64,000 nt of DNA from Microbacterium sp. (GTDB taxonomy: Bacteria > Actinomycetota > Actinomycetes > Actinomycetales > Microbacteriaceae). The notes beneath the pieces were generated by a model. That model ran no database searches, had not been told where the DNA came from, and was given only the letters and a program-made list of their open reading frames with translations. Each line of letters starts with the position of its first letter. Within the stretch, counting starts at the first letter, position 1. Location of the stretch: positions 62,001 to 126,000 of the forward strand of contig NZ_JAPSHY010000005.1 of NCBI RefSeq assembly GCF_031179285.1. The letters run 5' to 3'. The position numbers and the translations under genes are program-made. Shown in pieces: positions 41,182 to 48,980 of the stretch.

Positions 41182-42818
41182 GGCCGGCGGACACCAGCGA
41201 CCTCTGGTGGCGGACCGCGGTCATCTACTGCCTCGATGTCGAGACCTTCCAGGATTCCGACGGTGACGGCATCGGCGACCTCGAGGGCCTGGCGACTCGG
41301 ATCGACTATCTGGCAGACATGGGCGTCACGTGCCTCTGGCTGATGCCGTTCCAGCCCACGCGAGACCTCGACGACGGCTACGACATCACGGACTTCTATG
41401 CGGTCGACCGTCGCCTCGGCGATCTCGGTCACGTGGTCGAGCTGCTGCGCGTCGCGCACGGGCGCGGCCTGCGCGTCATCATCGACCTCGTGGTGAACCA
41501 CACGTCGGACCGGCATCCGTGGTTCGTCGACGCGCGACGATCGCGCACCTCCCGCTACCGCGATTACTACATCTGGCGGGACAAGCCCCCGCGCACCTCG
41601 CAGGCCCTCGTCTTCCCGGGCGAGGAGACGAGCGTCTGGGAGAAGGACGAGAAGACCGGGCAGTACTACCTGCACAGCTTCTATCGTCATCAGCCGGACC
41701 TGAACCTCGCGAACCCGGCGGTGCGTGCCGAGATCGCACGCATCGTCGGCTTCTGGGCCGAACTCGGGGTCGACGGGTTCCGTATCGATGCGGTGCCCTT
41801 CCTCATCGAAGGCCCGGGCGCTGCCGGCGAGAGCGATCCGCACGACTTCCTCCGGGAACTCCACCGGTTCATCACGCGGCGACGCGGCGATGCCGCGCTT
41901 CTCGGCGAAGTGAACCTGCCCCACAAGGATCAGCTGGACTACTTCGGCACGGAGGGGACGGAGCTTGACCTGCAGTTCGACTTCGCCTCCATGCAGGCGA
42001 CCTTCCTCTCGTTCGTCCGGCACGACGCCGGCCCTCTGGCCGCAGCACTACGCAATCGGCCGGAGGTCGATGTGCGCCAGGGATGGGCGACGTTCCTGCG
42101 CAATCACGACGAGCTGACCCTGGACCAGCTCAGCGAGGACGAGCGTCAAGAGGTGTTCGAGGCGCTGGCGCCGGATGAGAAGCAGCGCGTCTACGGCCGC
42201 GGTATCGTCCGCCGCCTGGCTCCGATGCTGAAAGGTGATCCGCGTCGGATCCGCATGGCGTACAGCCTGATGTTCTCGCTGCCGGGAACGCCGGCGCTGT
42301 TCTACGGCGAGGAGATCGGCATGGGCGAGGTGCCCCATCTCAAAGACCGGATGGCGGTGCGACCGCCGATGCAGTGGCGCCCGGAGCGCGACGGCGGGTT
42401 CTCCACCGCGCGGCGATCCCGGGAGCGCATCGCACTCGCAGAAAGCGGATACGGTCCGGAGCACGTCAACGTCCACGAACAGCTGCGCGACCCCGACTCG
42501 CTGCTGTCGTTCATCAAGACCCTCATCACTCGGTTCCGCGAGGCACCGGAGATCGCCTGGGGGAAACTCGAGGTCCTCGATGTCGGCGATTCGGCGGTGC
42601 TGGCGCACACCCTGACGGCCGACGGATCCGTTCTCCTCGCGCTCCACAACTTCGGCGACGAGGCGCGACGGATCGTCATCCCCGCCCGCGAGGCAGGAGG
42701 CACACGGTTGCTCGATCTGCTCGACTCGGCGCCGCCCGTCGACGCCGAACGCGGCACGCTCGAGGTCGATCTCGACGCGTACGGCCATCGCTGGTCACGC
42801 GTTGTCACCCCCGATTGA
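41178..42818 (+). CDS. GH13 alpha-glucosidase/trehalose-synthase-like enzyme
   Basis: 546 residues. The GH13 regions are DLVVNHTSDRHPWF near 103, GVDGFRIDAVPFL near 197 (nucleophile Asp), LLGEVNLP near 241 (acid Glu) and FLRNHDELTL near 307. The N-terminus WWRTAVIYCLDVETFQDSDG, with DGDGIGDLEGL, is trehalose-synthase-like, but there is no maltokinase domain. It may interconvert or hydrolyse small alpha-glucosides. The start is GTG at 41178, overlapping the LLM stop, with GGAG upstream. The LLM-GH13 pair is tightly coupled. Confidence 0.88.
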   Translation: MRPADTSDLWWRTAVIYCLDVETFQDSDGDGIGDLEGLATRIDYLADMGVTCLWLMPFQPTRDLDDGYDITDFYAVDRRLGDLGHVVELLRVAHGRGLRVIIDLVVNHTSDRHPWFVDARRSRTSRYRDYYIWRDKPPRTSQALVFPGEETSVWEKDEKTGQYYLHSFYRHQPDLNLANPAVRAEIARIVGFWAELGVDGFRIDAVPFLIEGPGAAGESDPHDFLRELHRFITRRRGDAALLGEVNLPHKDQLDYFGTEGTELDLQFDFASMQATFLSFVRHDAGPLAAALRNRPEVDVRQGWATFLRNHDELTLDQLSEDERQEVFEALAPDEKQRVYGRGIVRRLAPMLKGDPRRIRMAYSLMFSLPGTPALFYGEEIGMGEVPHLKDRMAVRPPMQWRPERDGGFSTARRSRERIALAESGYGPEHVNVHEQLRDPDSLLSFIKTLITRFREAPEIAWGKLEVLDVGDSAVLAHTLTADGSVLLALHNFGDEARRIVIPAREAGGTRLLDLLDSAPPVDAERGTLEVDLDAYGHRWSRVVTPD

Positions 42819-42873
42819 CGGCATCGGGCGCTGAGGGCGCGAGCGTGCCACATGCCGTCCGGTGCGCCGCGAT

Positions 42874-42912
42874 GTCAAGCCCCTGCCGGATCCGCAGAAC
42901 GCCGGAGAGGCT
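42874..42912 (+). promoter_or_regulatory. GTCAA-N28-GAGGCT promoter of the SDR gene
   Basis: GTCAAGCCCCTGCC starts at 42874 and GAGGCT occupies 42907-42912 after 28 bases. The leader to the ATG at 42944 would be about 25 bases and includes AGAAGGAG. Confidence 0.45.
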
Positions 42913-42943
42913 CGGATCACCATACGAACAAGAAGGAGAAGTC

Positions 42944-43828
42944 ATGGCAGAGAACGCCCCTGACCCCCGCACTGCTCACCGCACAGAAGACTTCCCCGCG
43001 CAGGAGCAGGAGCAGCCGGGGCTGACCGGCCAGACCTCGCCGACGCCCGACCATGGCGAATCGAGCTATGTCGGCCATGGCCGTCTGGAAGGGCGCCGCG
43101 CGCTGATCACCGGCGGGGACTCCGGCATCGGAAGGGCGGTGGCCATCGCCTTCGCACGCGAGGGGGCGGATGTCGCCATCGTGCACATGCCGGAGGAGCA
43201 GGAAGACGCCGACGACACGCTCACCCACGTCCGAGAGGCGGGACGCCGCGGACTGAGTCTTGCGGGCGACGTGCGTGACGAGACCTTCGCCACGGAGGTG
43301 GTGTCGGCTGCGCAGCGGGAGTTCGGCGGTCTCGACATCGTCGTGCTCAACGCCGCCTTCCAGCACGACATCGACGGCTTCGAGAACCTGAAGACGGAGG
43401 ACATGCGGCGGGTGTTCGAGACCAATCTCTTCGGTCTGCTGTACTCCGCTCGAGCCGCGTACCCGATCCTCGAGCCGGGAGCGAGCCTGATCGTGACGGC
43501 GTCGATCCAGGCCTACAGCCCTTCGCCCGGCCTCATCGACTATGCGATGACGAAGGCGGCGCAGGTCGCGTTCGTGAAGGGGCTCGCTGAGGAGGCAGGT
43601 CCCAAGGGCATCCGGGTGAACGCCGTCGCACCGGGCCCGATCTGGACCCCCCTCATCCCGGCGACCGGATGGGATGCCGAGAAGGTCACCTCATTCGGTC
43701 AGGACACGCCCATCGGACGCGCGGGGCAGCCCGTGGAACTGGCCGGAGCGTACGTGTACCTCGCCTCCGACGAGTCCTCGTACGTCTCGGGAGCGGTGCT
43801 GCCGGTGACCGGAGGCAAGCACCTCTGA
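42944..43828 (+). CDS. SDR family oxidoreductase (YghA-like)
   Basis: 294 residues. A Gln/Glu-rich N-terminal extension of about 48 residues precedes the Rossmann fold: cofactor motif TGGDSGIGRAVAIAF, NAA in VVLNAAF, catalytic Ser in TASIQAYSPSP, Tyr/Lys in YAMTKAAQVAF, and the end YVSGAVLPVTGGKHL. The long N-terminus and these motifs place it with the YghA/general-stress-protein-39 group. The exact substrate is unknown. AGAAGGAG upstream fixes the start. A hairpin terminator follows. Confidence 0.92.
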   Translation: MAENAPDPRTAHRTEDFPAQEQEQPGLTGQTSPTPDHGESSYVGHGRLEGRRALITGGDSGIGRAVAIAFAREGADVAIVHMPEEQEDADDTLTHVREAGRRGLSLAGDVRDETFATEVVSAAQREFGGLDIVVLNAAFQHDIDGFENLKTEDMRRVFETNLFGLLYSARAAYPILEPGASLIVTASIQAYSPSPGLIDYAMTKAAQVAFVKGLAEEAGPKGIRVNAVAPGPIWTPLIPATGWDAEKVTSFGQDTPIGRAGQPVELAGAYVYLASDESSYVSGAVLPVTGGKHL

Positions 43829-43857
43829 TTCGGGCGGGTTCCGCTCGACCGACGCAG

Positions 43858-43898
43858 ACCCGGCGACGCGCCCACCATGAGTGGACGCGTCGCCGGGT
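43858..43898. terminator. Bidirectional hairpin terminator, copy 1 of a twin hairpin
   Basis: Stem of 13 bp, ACCCGGCGACGCG with CGCGTCGCCGGGT, loop of 15 bases, between the converging SDR and MFS genes. The hairpin is nearly repeated at 45898-45936 on the other side of the MFS/marR pair. Confidence 0.75.
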
Positions 43899-43924
43899 CG
43901 TTCTGTGCCTCCGGGACCGATCGC

Positions 43925-45358
43925 TCAGGTCAGCGCATCAGCCCTGCGACGGCGTGTCATCACCACCGAGACAGAGGCCAGCAGACCGATGACGGCGACC
44001 GCGATGACGAGGTACAGACCCGGCCGGTACTCGGCGATGCTCGTGGCGGCCGTGGCGCTGATGAGACTGGTGGCGATCGCGAGGACGATCGCTCCGCCGA
44101 TCTGCCCGGAGGTCTGTACGAGACCGGAGGCCAGACCCTGCTCCTCGTCGGTGATGCCTTCCGTCGCCTGGACCATGACGGCGGAGAAGCCGATCGCGAA
44201 TCCCAAGCCCAGCAGCAGGAAGCTCGGCAGGTAGTCGACGAGGTAAGCGGGCTGCGGACTGCCGCCGCGCAGGATGAACCACAGGTACCCCAGCACGAAC
44301 GCCGACATCGCGGCGATGATCATCGGCGTGGTGCCGAAACGATCGATGAATCGGCCGGCGAACGGAGACAGGAACGCGACGATGATCCCCGCGGGCGCCA
44401 ATGCGAGCGCCATCTGCAGCGGTTCCCAGCCGAGCGTGTTCTGAAGGTAGAGCGACACGATGGTCTGGAAGCTGATGTACGAGCCGAAGATCGCCATCGC
44501 GGCGAGATTGGCACGCACGATCGATGTCACTTTGAAGATGCTGAGGCGCACGAGCGGATGCCGCACCCTGCTCTCGATCACGAAGAAGGCCGCGAGAAGG
44601 AGTACGGCTGCCACCAGTGTGGCGATGACCGTTCCGGTGAAGCCGGTCTCGGGAGCAGTCACGATGGTGTAGACCGCGGCGAGCATGCCACCCGTGAGCG
44701 TCGCTGCACCCGCGAAGTCGATGCGACCGTGATCGGTGTCCTGATTGCGCGGCACGACGATGAATGCCGCGACCAGCACGATGGCCACCGCGATGACCGG
44801 GGCGAAGAACGTGAGTCGCCAGTCGATGGCGGTGAGAAGCCCGGACATGATCAGCCCCGAGGCGTATCCGGTCGCCCCGAAGACGGTGAAGATCGACAGC
44901 GCCTTGTTGCGGTCGTGGCCCTGCTTGAAGGTCGTCGTGATGATCGACAGTGCGGCCGGCGCGGTGAAGGCGGCAGCGATGCCCTTGACCACGCGGGTGG
45001 CGACGAGGATCGCTCCGTCGTCGACGAGTCCGCCGACGAGCGAGGCGATTCCGAACACGACCAGGGCCGCGAGGAAGACGCGGCGGCGACCGAGGAGATC
45101 GGCGGCGCGGCCGCCGAGCAGGAGAAGACCGCCGTACCCGAGGATGTAGCCGTTGACGATCCACTGAAGGCTGGTCGTGTCGAGACCGAGTTCCGCTCCG
45201 AGCGACGGCAGCGCGACGCCGACCATGGAGAGATCCAGGGCGTCGAGGAACATCGCCAGTCCCGCGACGAAGAGGATGGCCCAGAGCCGAAGACCCCATC
45301 GGGGGCTCGTGGTTGAGGGAATGGGCGACAGATGAGAATCAGCGTGGGTGAGTGTCAC
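43925..45358 (-). CDS. MFS multidrug exporter, DHA2 (EmrB/QacA) type, MarR-controlled
   Basis: 477 residues from GTG at 45358, about 14 membrane segments. Typical: FLDALDLSMVGVALPSLGAE near the start, GGRAADLLGRRRVFLAALVV (motif A) and GYASGLIMSGLLTAIDWRLT (motif C). The GTG lies 7 bases after TAGCTT, which is 17 bases after a perfect TTGACA; the mRNA is therefore probably leaderless and translation upstream of 45358 is unlikely. The divergent MarR-type gene and three operator-like repeats between them indicate MarR repression relieved by a drug-like effector. Confidence 0.92.
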   Translation of the reverse strand: MTLTHADSHLSPIPSTTSPRWGLRLWAILFVAGLAMFLDALDLSMVGVALPSLGAELGLDTTSLQWIVNGYILGYGGLLLLGGRAADLLGRRRVFLAALVVFGIASLVGGLVDDGAILVATRVVKGIAAAFTAPAALSIITTTFKQGHDRNKALSIFTVFGATGYASGLIMSGLLTAIDWRLTFFAPVIAVAIVLVAAFIVVPRNQDTDHGRIDFAGAATLTGGMLAAVYTIVTAPETGFTGTVIATLVAAVLLLAAFFVIESRVRHPLVRLSIFKVTSIVRANLAAMAIFGSYISFQTIVSLYLQNTLGWEPLQMALALAPAGIIVAFLSPFAGRFIDRFGTTPMIIAAMSAFVLGYLWFILRGGSPQPAYLVDYLPSFLLLGLGFAIGFSAVMVQATEGITDEEQGLASGLVQTSGQIGGAIVLAIATSLISATAATSIAEYRPGLYLVIAVAVIGLLASVSVVMTRRRRADALT

Positions 45359-45365
45359 GTCGGCC

Positions 45366-45394
45366 AAGCTACATGTCCGTGCATTTGATGTCAA
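45366..45394 (-). promoter_or_regulatory. Sigma-70 type promoter of the MFS gene
   Basis: Minus strand: TTGACA at 45394-45389, 17-base spacer, TAGCTT at 45371-45366, then 7 bases to the GTG start. The leftmost operator-like repeat (45382-45390) overlaps the -35 box and spacer. Confidence 0.8.
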
Positions 45395-45420
45395 AGCATT
45401 TAATGCTCAAACATTAAATG
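45382..45420. promoter_or_regulatory. MarR-type operator cluster (three 9-mers, 15-bp period)
   Basis: CATTTGATG (45382-45390), CATTTAATG (45397-45405) and CATTAAATG (45412-45420) start exactly 15 bases apart. The last two form a perfect inverted repeat. The cluster covers the MFS -35 box on one side and the place of the marR -35 box on the other. Confidence 0.75.
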
Positions 45421-45431
45421 TCGCCACATGT

Positions 45432-45437
45432 TACGAT
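45432..45437 (+). promoter_or_regulatory. -10 box of the marR-type gene (leaderless)
   Basis: TACGAT lies 6 bases before the ATG at 45444, and no ribosome-binding site is present. Its -35 region falls in the last operator repeat, so self-repression is likely. Confidence 0.65.
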
Positions 45438-45443
45438 CGATCC

Positions 45444-45860
45444 ATGAAGTCTGCGCCCGATGACGAAGTCTGCGTGCAGTGGTCCGAGACTCTGCGCATG
45501 TATCACACCGCGTCGAGCGAACTCGAAAGTGAACTGCAGTCGCAGCATCAACTCGGTCTGAGCGAGTTCGAGGTCCTGCAGGCCCTCTCCGCTCGCGGTC
45601 GCGACACCGAGGGTCCCAAGGTCAGGATGAAGGACCTCGAAACCGAGATGTATCTCAGCCAGAGCGCGCTGTCGCGCACGGTCTCGCGTCTCGAGAAGGT
45701 CGGCCTGGTCGCCCGAGGCGAATGCGATTTCGATCGCCGTGCGATCTTCGTCTGGCTCACGGATGAGGGGTGGGCCCGCTGGACGGCGGCGAGCCCGACG
45801 CATCGGTCAGTGCTCGAGAAGTACTTCGCTCCCTCGCTCGAGGGTTCGGCACGGGTGTAG
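45444..45860 (+). CDS. MarR family transcriptional regulator
   Basis: 138 residues. Winged helix: MKDLETEMYLSQSALSRTVS, then RLEKVGLVARGECDFDRRAI, with the typical D-x-R in the wing. The N-terminal dimer helix is TLRMYHTASSELESELQSQH. It is divergent from the DHA2 exporter, and the operator cluster lies between them, so it is the likely repressor of both. The hairpin at 45898 follows. Confidence 0.93.
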   Translation: MKSAPDDEVCVQWSETLRMYHTASSELESELQSQHQLGLSEFEVLQALSARGRDTEGPKVRMKDLETEMYLSQSALSRTVSRLEKVGLVARGECDFDRRAIFVWLTDEGWARWTAASPTHRSVLEKYFAPSLEGSARV

Positions 45861-45897
45861 GGCGCCTCCAAGGAGGCCAGCTCCGCGTCACTGCTTC

Positions 45898-45936
45898 CGG
45901 CGACGTGCCCGCCACCGATTGGACGTGTCGCCGGGT
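45898..45936. terminator. Hairpin downstream of marR, copy 2 of the twin hairpin
   Basis: CGGCGACGTGCCC at the left and GGACGTGTCGCCGGGT at the right form a stem with G-T pairs. The sequence matches the hairpin at 43858-43898 over about 38 bases, with changes that mostly keep pairing. Confidence 0.65.
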
Positions 45937-45956
45937 GATGCCCCACGCTGGAGTGC

Positions 45957-46895
45957 GTGCACCCGACCTCGTCCCGCCCCCTCGTCGGTGTGGCGCTCGT
46001 CGTCGGTTCGTGCCTCTCGCTTCCGTTCGGGGCCGCCATCGCCGCTCAGCTGTTCTCGGTGCTGGGCTCGTGGGGCGTGACCTCGCTGCGCATCGGCATC
46101 GCAGCGCTCCTTCTCCTCGCTCTCGTACGCCCGCGGCCGGCCCGGTGGACCAGGCAGCAGTGGATGGCCGCCACCCTGTTCGGTGTCTCACTGGCCGCCA
46201 TGAACGGGTTCTTCTACGCGGCCATCGATCGCATCCCCCTCGGCCCGGCGGTCGCCATCGAGTTCCTCGGTCCGCTCGTCCTCGCCGCCGTGCTCACGCG
46301 TCGCGTCGTGGACGCGGTGTGGGTGGGTGTGGCGCTGATCGGCATGGTGCTCCTGGGAATCGACGGGCTGGTCGGTGCCGATCCTCTCGACCCGCTGGGC
46401 GTCGTCTTCATCCTCATCGCCGCGGTGTTCTGGGTGATGTACATCCGGATGAGCGCGCGGGTCGGCGCGACCATCCCTGGCAGTTCGGGTCTCGCGGTCG
46501 GGCTCGTGATCGCCGCAGTCCTCCTGTTGCCCGTCGGCATCCCCGCCTCGGTGACCGCCGCGGGCGACGGTCAGCTGCTGCTGCTGGCGGTGCTCACCGC
46601 CGTGCTCTCCTCGGTGATCCCGTACAGCTTCGAGCTCGCCGCGCTCCGCCGCCTGCCGCAGCGGGTGTTCGGCGTGCTCCTCAGCCTCGAACCGGCCTTC
46701 GCGACGCTCGCGGGCTGGCTGATTCTCGGTCAGGACGCGACGCCGCTGCGGATGCTCGCCATCGCCCTCGTCGTCGCGGCGAGCGTCGGCACGACGCTGG
46801 GCGTCCGGCCCAGTCGACGGTCGGCACCCTCGCCCGAGAGCCGTGACGACGATCCACCCGGCGTCTTCACCGGTCCGGTCCCGCTACCGGACTGA
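45957..46895 (+). CDS. EamA/RhtA-like permease (DMT family)
   Basis: 312 residues with ten membrane segments in two halves and a 35-residue polar tail. AAIDRIPLGPAVAIEFLGPL and ALRRLPQRVFGVLLSLEPAF, then ATLAGWLILGQD, are typical of RhtA-like exporters of threonine/homoserine or related compounds; the substrate here is not proven. The GTG start lies 7 bases after CACGCT, fitting a leaderless start. No regulator is adjacent other than the MarR gene upstream, which ends in a hairpin. Confidence 0.88.
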   Translation: MHPTSSRPLVGVALVVGSCLSLPFGAAIAAQLFSVLGSWGVTSLRIGIAALLLLALVRPRPARWTRQQWMAATLFGVSLAAMNGFFYAAIDRIPLGPAVAIEFLGPLVLAAVLTRRVVDAVWVGVALIGMVLLGIDGLVGADPLDPLGVVFILIAAVFWVMYIRMSARVGATIPGSSGLAVGLVIAAVLLLPVGIPASVTAAGDGQLLLLAVLTAVLSSVIPYSFELAALRRLPQRVFGVLLSLEPAFATLAGWLILGQDATPLRMLAIALVVAASVGTTLGVRPSRRSAPSPESRDDDPPGVFTGPVPLPD

Positions 46896-46979
46896 GGCCG
46901 AGAATGAGAACGTCGACGGCCATCTCGGCGATCGTCGAGCGACGACCCCCTCGGCCGGCAGACGGCGTAATCTCGGATC

Positions 46980-48026
46980 ATGTACGACCTCACGGCGCTC
47001 CTCGGCATTGAGCATCCGATCATCCTCGGCCCGTACGGCGGCCTTTCCTCGGTGCCCTTGACGGTGGCGGTGAGCGAGCTCGGGGGGCTCGGCTCCTACG
47101 GTCTCTACGGCTACGACGCCGACCGCATCCGCTCGACCGCGGCCGCCCTGCACGCGGCGACGTCTTGCCCGTTCGCGTTGAACATCTGGCTCCCGACCGG
47201 CGACGAAGTCGAGCCGAACCCTCAGCACTCCCTGTTCGCGCAGGCCTTGCAGCCGTTCTACGAGGCGACGGGGATTCCGGTCCCCGCGCGTCCTGACCGA
47301 TACCTGCCACCCGTCGAAGAACAGCTTGAGGCGGTCTGGGAGGCCGCACCCGCCGTGCTCAGCGTGGTGTTCGGGGTGCCCGCACCCGAGGTGATCCAGA
47401 CCGCGAGGAGCCGCGGCATCCGCGTCATCGGAACCGCCACCACCGTCGCCGAGGCCGTCGCGCTGGCGGACGCGGGGGCGGATGCCGTCGTCGCGACGGG
47501 AATGGAGGCGGGAGGGCACCGCGTGTCGTTCCTCCGTCCGGCGGAGGAGTCGCTCATCGGTACCTTCGCCCTCGTTCCTCAGGTGGTCGACGCGGTCGAC
47601 GTGCCGGTGATCGCGGCGGGCGGCATCGCCGATCGCCGAGGCGTCGCCGCCGCATTCGCCCTCGGGGCCTCCGGCGTGCAGGTGGGGACCGCATTCCTCG
47701 CGACCAGGGAATCGGCCGCGAACGATGCGCACCGCGACGCCATCCGATCGACCCCCGCGGAGGACACCGTCCTCACGCGGGCGATGAGCGGACGGCTTGC
47801 GCGAGGTGCGCGCAACAGGGTGATCCGGGCGGTCGAGGCCAGCGGTACGATCGCGCCCTTCCCGATGCAGAACTGGCTGACGGGTCGCTTCCGCGCGGCC
47901 GCCGTCGAGCAGGATCTCGGCGAGCTGCAGTCGCTGTGGATGAGCCAGGCGGCGTCGCTCGCTCGGTTCGATACCGCGGCCGATGTGTTCGCGGAGCTGC
48001 AGGCGGGTCTTCCGGCCGACCGCTGA
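46980..48026 (+). CDS. Nitronate monooxygenase-like FMN oxidoreductase
   Basis: 348 residues, TIM barrel of the 2-nitropropane dioxygenase family. Seen: EHPIILGPYGGLSSVPLTVA, VIGTATTVAEAVALADAGAD, AVVATGMEAGGHRVSF (FMN site), VPVIAAGGIADRRGVAAAFA and LGASGVQVGTAFLAT. The family oxidises alkyl nitronates or acts as NADPH:quinone reductase; which applies here is not certain. TAATCT lies 6 bases before the ATG, so the mRNA is probably leaderless. It converges with purU. Confidence 0.88.
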   Translation: MYDLTALLGIEHPIILGPYGGLSSVPLTVAVSELGGLGSYGLYGYDADRIRSTAAALHAATSCPFALNIWLPTGDEVEPNPQHSLFAQALQPFYEATGIPVPARPDRYLPPVEEQLEAVWEAAPAVLSVVFGVPAPEVIQTARSRGIRVIGTATTVAEAVALADAGADAVVATGMEAGGHRVSFLRPAEESLIGTFALVPQVVDAVDVPVIAAGGIADRRGVAAAFALGASGVQVGTAFLATRESAANDAHRDAIRSTPAEDTVLTRAMSGRLARGARNRVIRAVEASGTIAPFPMQNWLTGRFRAAAVEQDLGELQSLWMSQAASLARFDTAADVFAELQAGLPADR

Positions 48027-48041
48027 GCGCCGGCTGACCGT

Positions 48042-48893
48042 CTAGAGGATCACGGTCGAGCGGCCGTGCACGATCACGCGGTCCTCGGCATGCCACTGCA
48101 CGGCGCGCGCCAGCACCAGGCGCTCGACGTCGGCTCCACGGCTCTGCAGCTCGGCAGCCGACTCGGAGTGCGTCACGCGGGTGACGTCCTGCTCGATGAT
48201 CGGTCCCTCATCGAGATCCGCCGTCGCGTAGTGCGCCGTGGCTCCGATGAGTTTCACCCCCCGGTCCTTCGCACGCGCATAGGGGTTCGCCCCGATGAAG
48301 GCGGGCAGGAAGGAATGGTGGATGTTGATGACCGGGGCACCGATGCGACCGATGAAGTCATCGGTGAGGATCTGCATGTACCTGGCGAGCACGACGAGGT
48401 CGACGTTTCCCTGCAGCAGTTCGAGTTGCCGGGCCTCCATCGCGGCCTTGTCGCCGGAGGGGATGTGGACGAACGGCACGCCGAACGAGCGCACCGCCTC
48501 CGCGAGATCCGGGTGATTGGACACCACCATGGTGATGTCGATGTCGAGCTGACCGCGCTGGGTGCGCCAGAGCAGCTCCATCAGGCAGTGGTCGTACTTC
48601 GACACGAACACGGCCACTCGCTTGCGCTTGGCGACGTCGTGCAGTGACCAGTCCATGCCGAAACGCTCGGCGACCATGGTGATGCTCTCCTCGAGCGCGG
48701 GCCGGGCTGCCGCCAGGCCCTCCAGGTGGATCACGGTCCGCTGGAAGAAGCGCCCGCCCTCGGCATCCGTCGAGTGCTGGTCGAGCGAGATGATGTTGGC
48801 ACCGTGATCGGCGAGCACGCCCGCCACCGCGGCGACGATGCCGGGCTGGTCGTCGCAGGCGATCAGGAGGCGGGCGGTATCGGGCTGGGGCAT
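48042..48893 (-). CDS. purU: Formyltetrahydrofolate deformylase
   Basis: 283 residues. ACT domain at about 8-85 (RLLIACDDQPGIVAAVAGVL) followed by the formyltransferase fold with VINIHHSFLPAFIGANPYAR (catalytic Asn and His) and DLDEGPIIEQDVTRVTH (catalytic Asp). It hydrolyses 10-formyl-tetrahydrofolate to formate and tetrahydrofolate, supplying formate for purine synthesis and balancing one-carbon units. The start (MPQPDTARL) has GAGGAG upstream. It is divergent from the antiporter gene. Confidence 0.95.
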   Translation of the reverse strand: MPQPDTARLLIACDDQPGIVAAVAGVLADHGANIISLDQHSTDAEGGRFFQRTVIHLEGLAAARPALEESITMVAERFGMDWSLHDVAKRKRVAVFVSKYDHCLMELLWRTQRGQLDIDITMVVSNHPDLAEAVRSFGVPFVHIPSGDKAAMEARQLELLQGNVDLVVLARYMQILTDDFIGRIGAPVINIHHSFLPAFIGANPYARAKDRGVKLIGATAHYATADLDEGPIIEQDVTRVTHSESAAELQSRGADVERLVLARAVQWHAEDRVIVHGRSTVIL

Positions 48894-48980
48894 GGCGGCT
48901 CCTCGGAGAGTGTCAGTCGATTCTGCCGCGGATGCGTCGGCCCCGCGAATCGCACGCTCCCGGGTCGCTAACCTGAGATC

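Noticed and set aside
45348..45443. Upstream in-frame extensions of marR and the MFS gene
   Set aside because: Both would run through the operator and promoter boxes; the leaderless starts explain the signals better.
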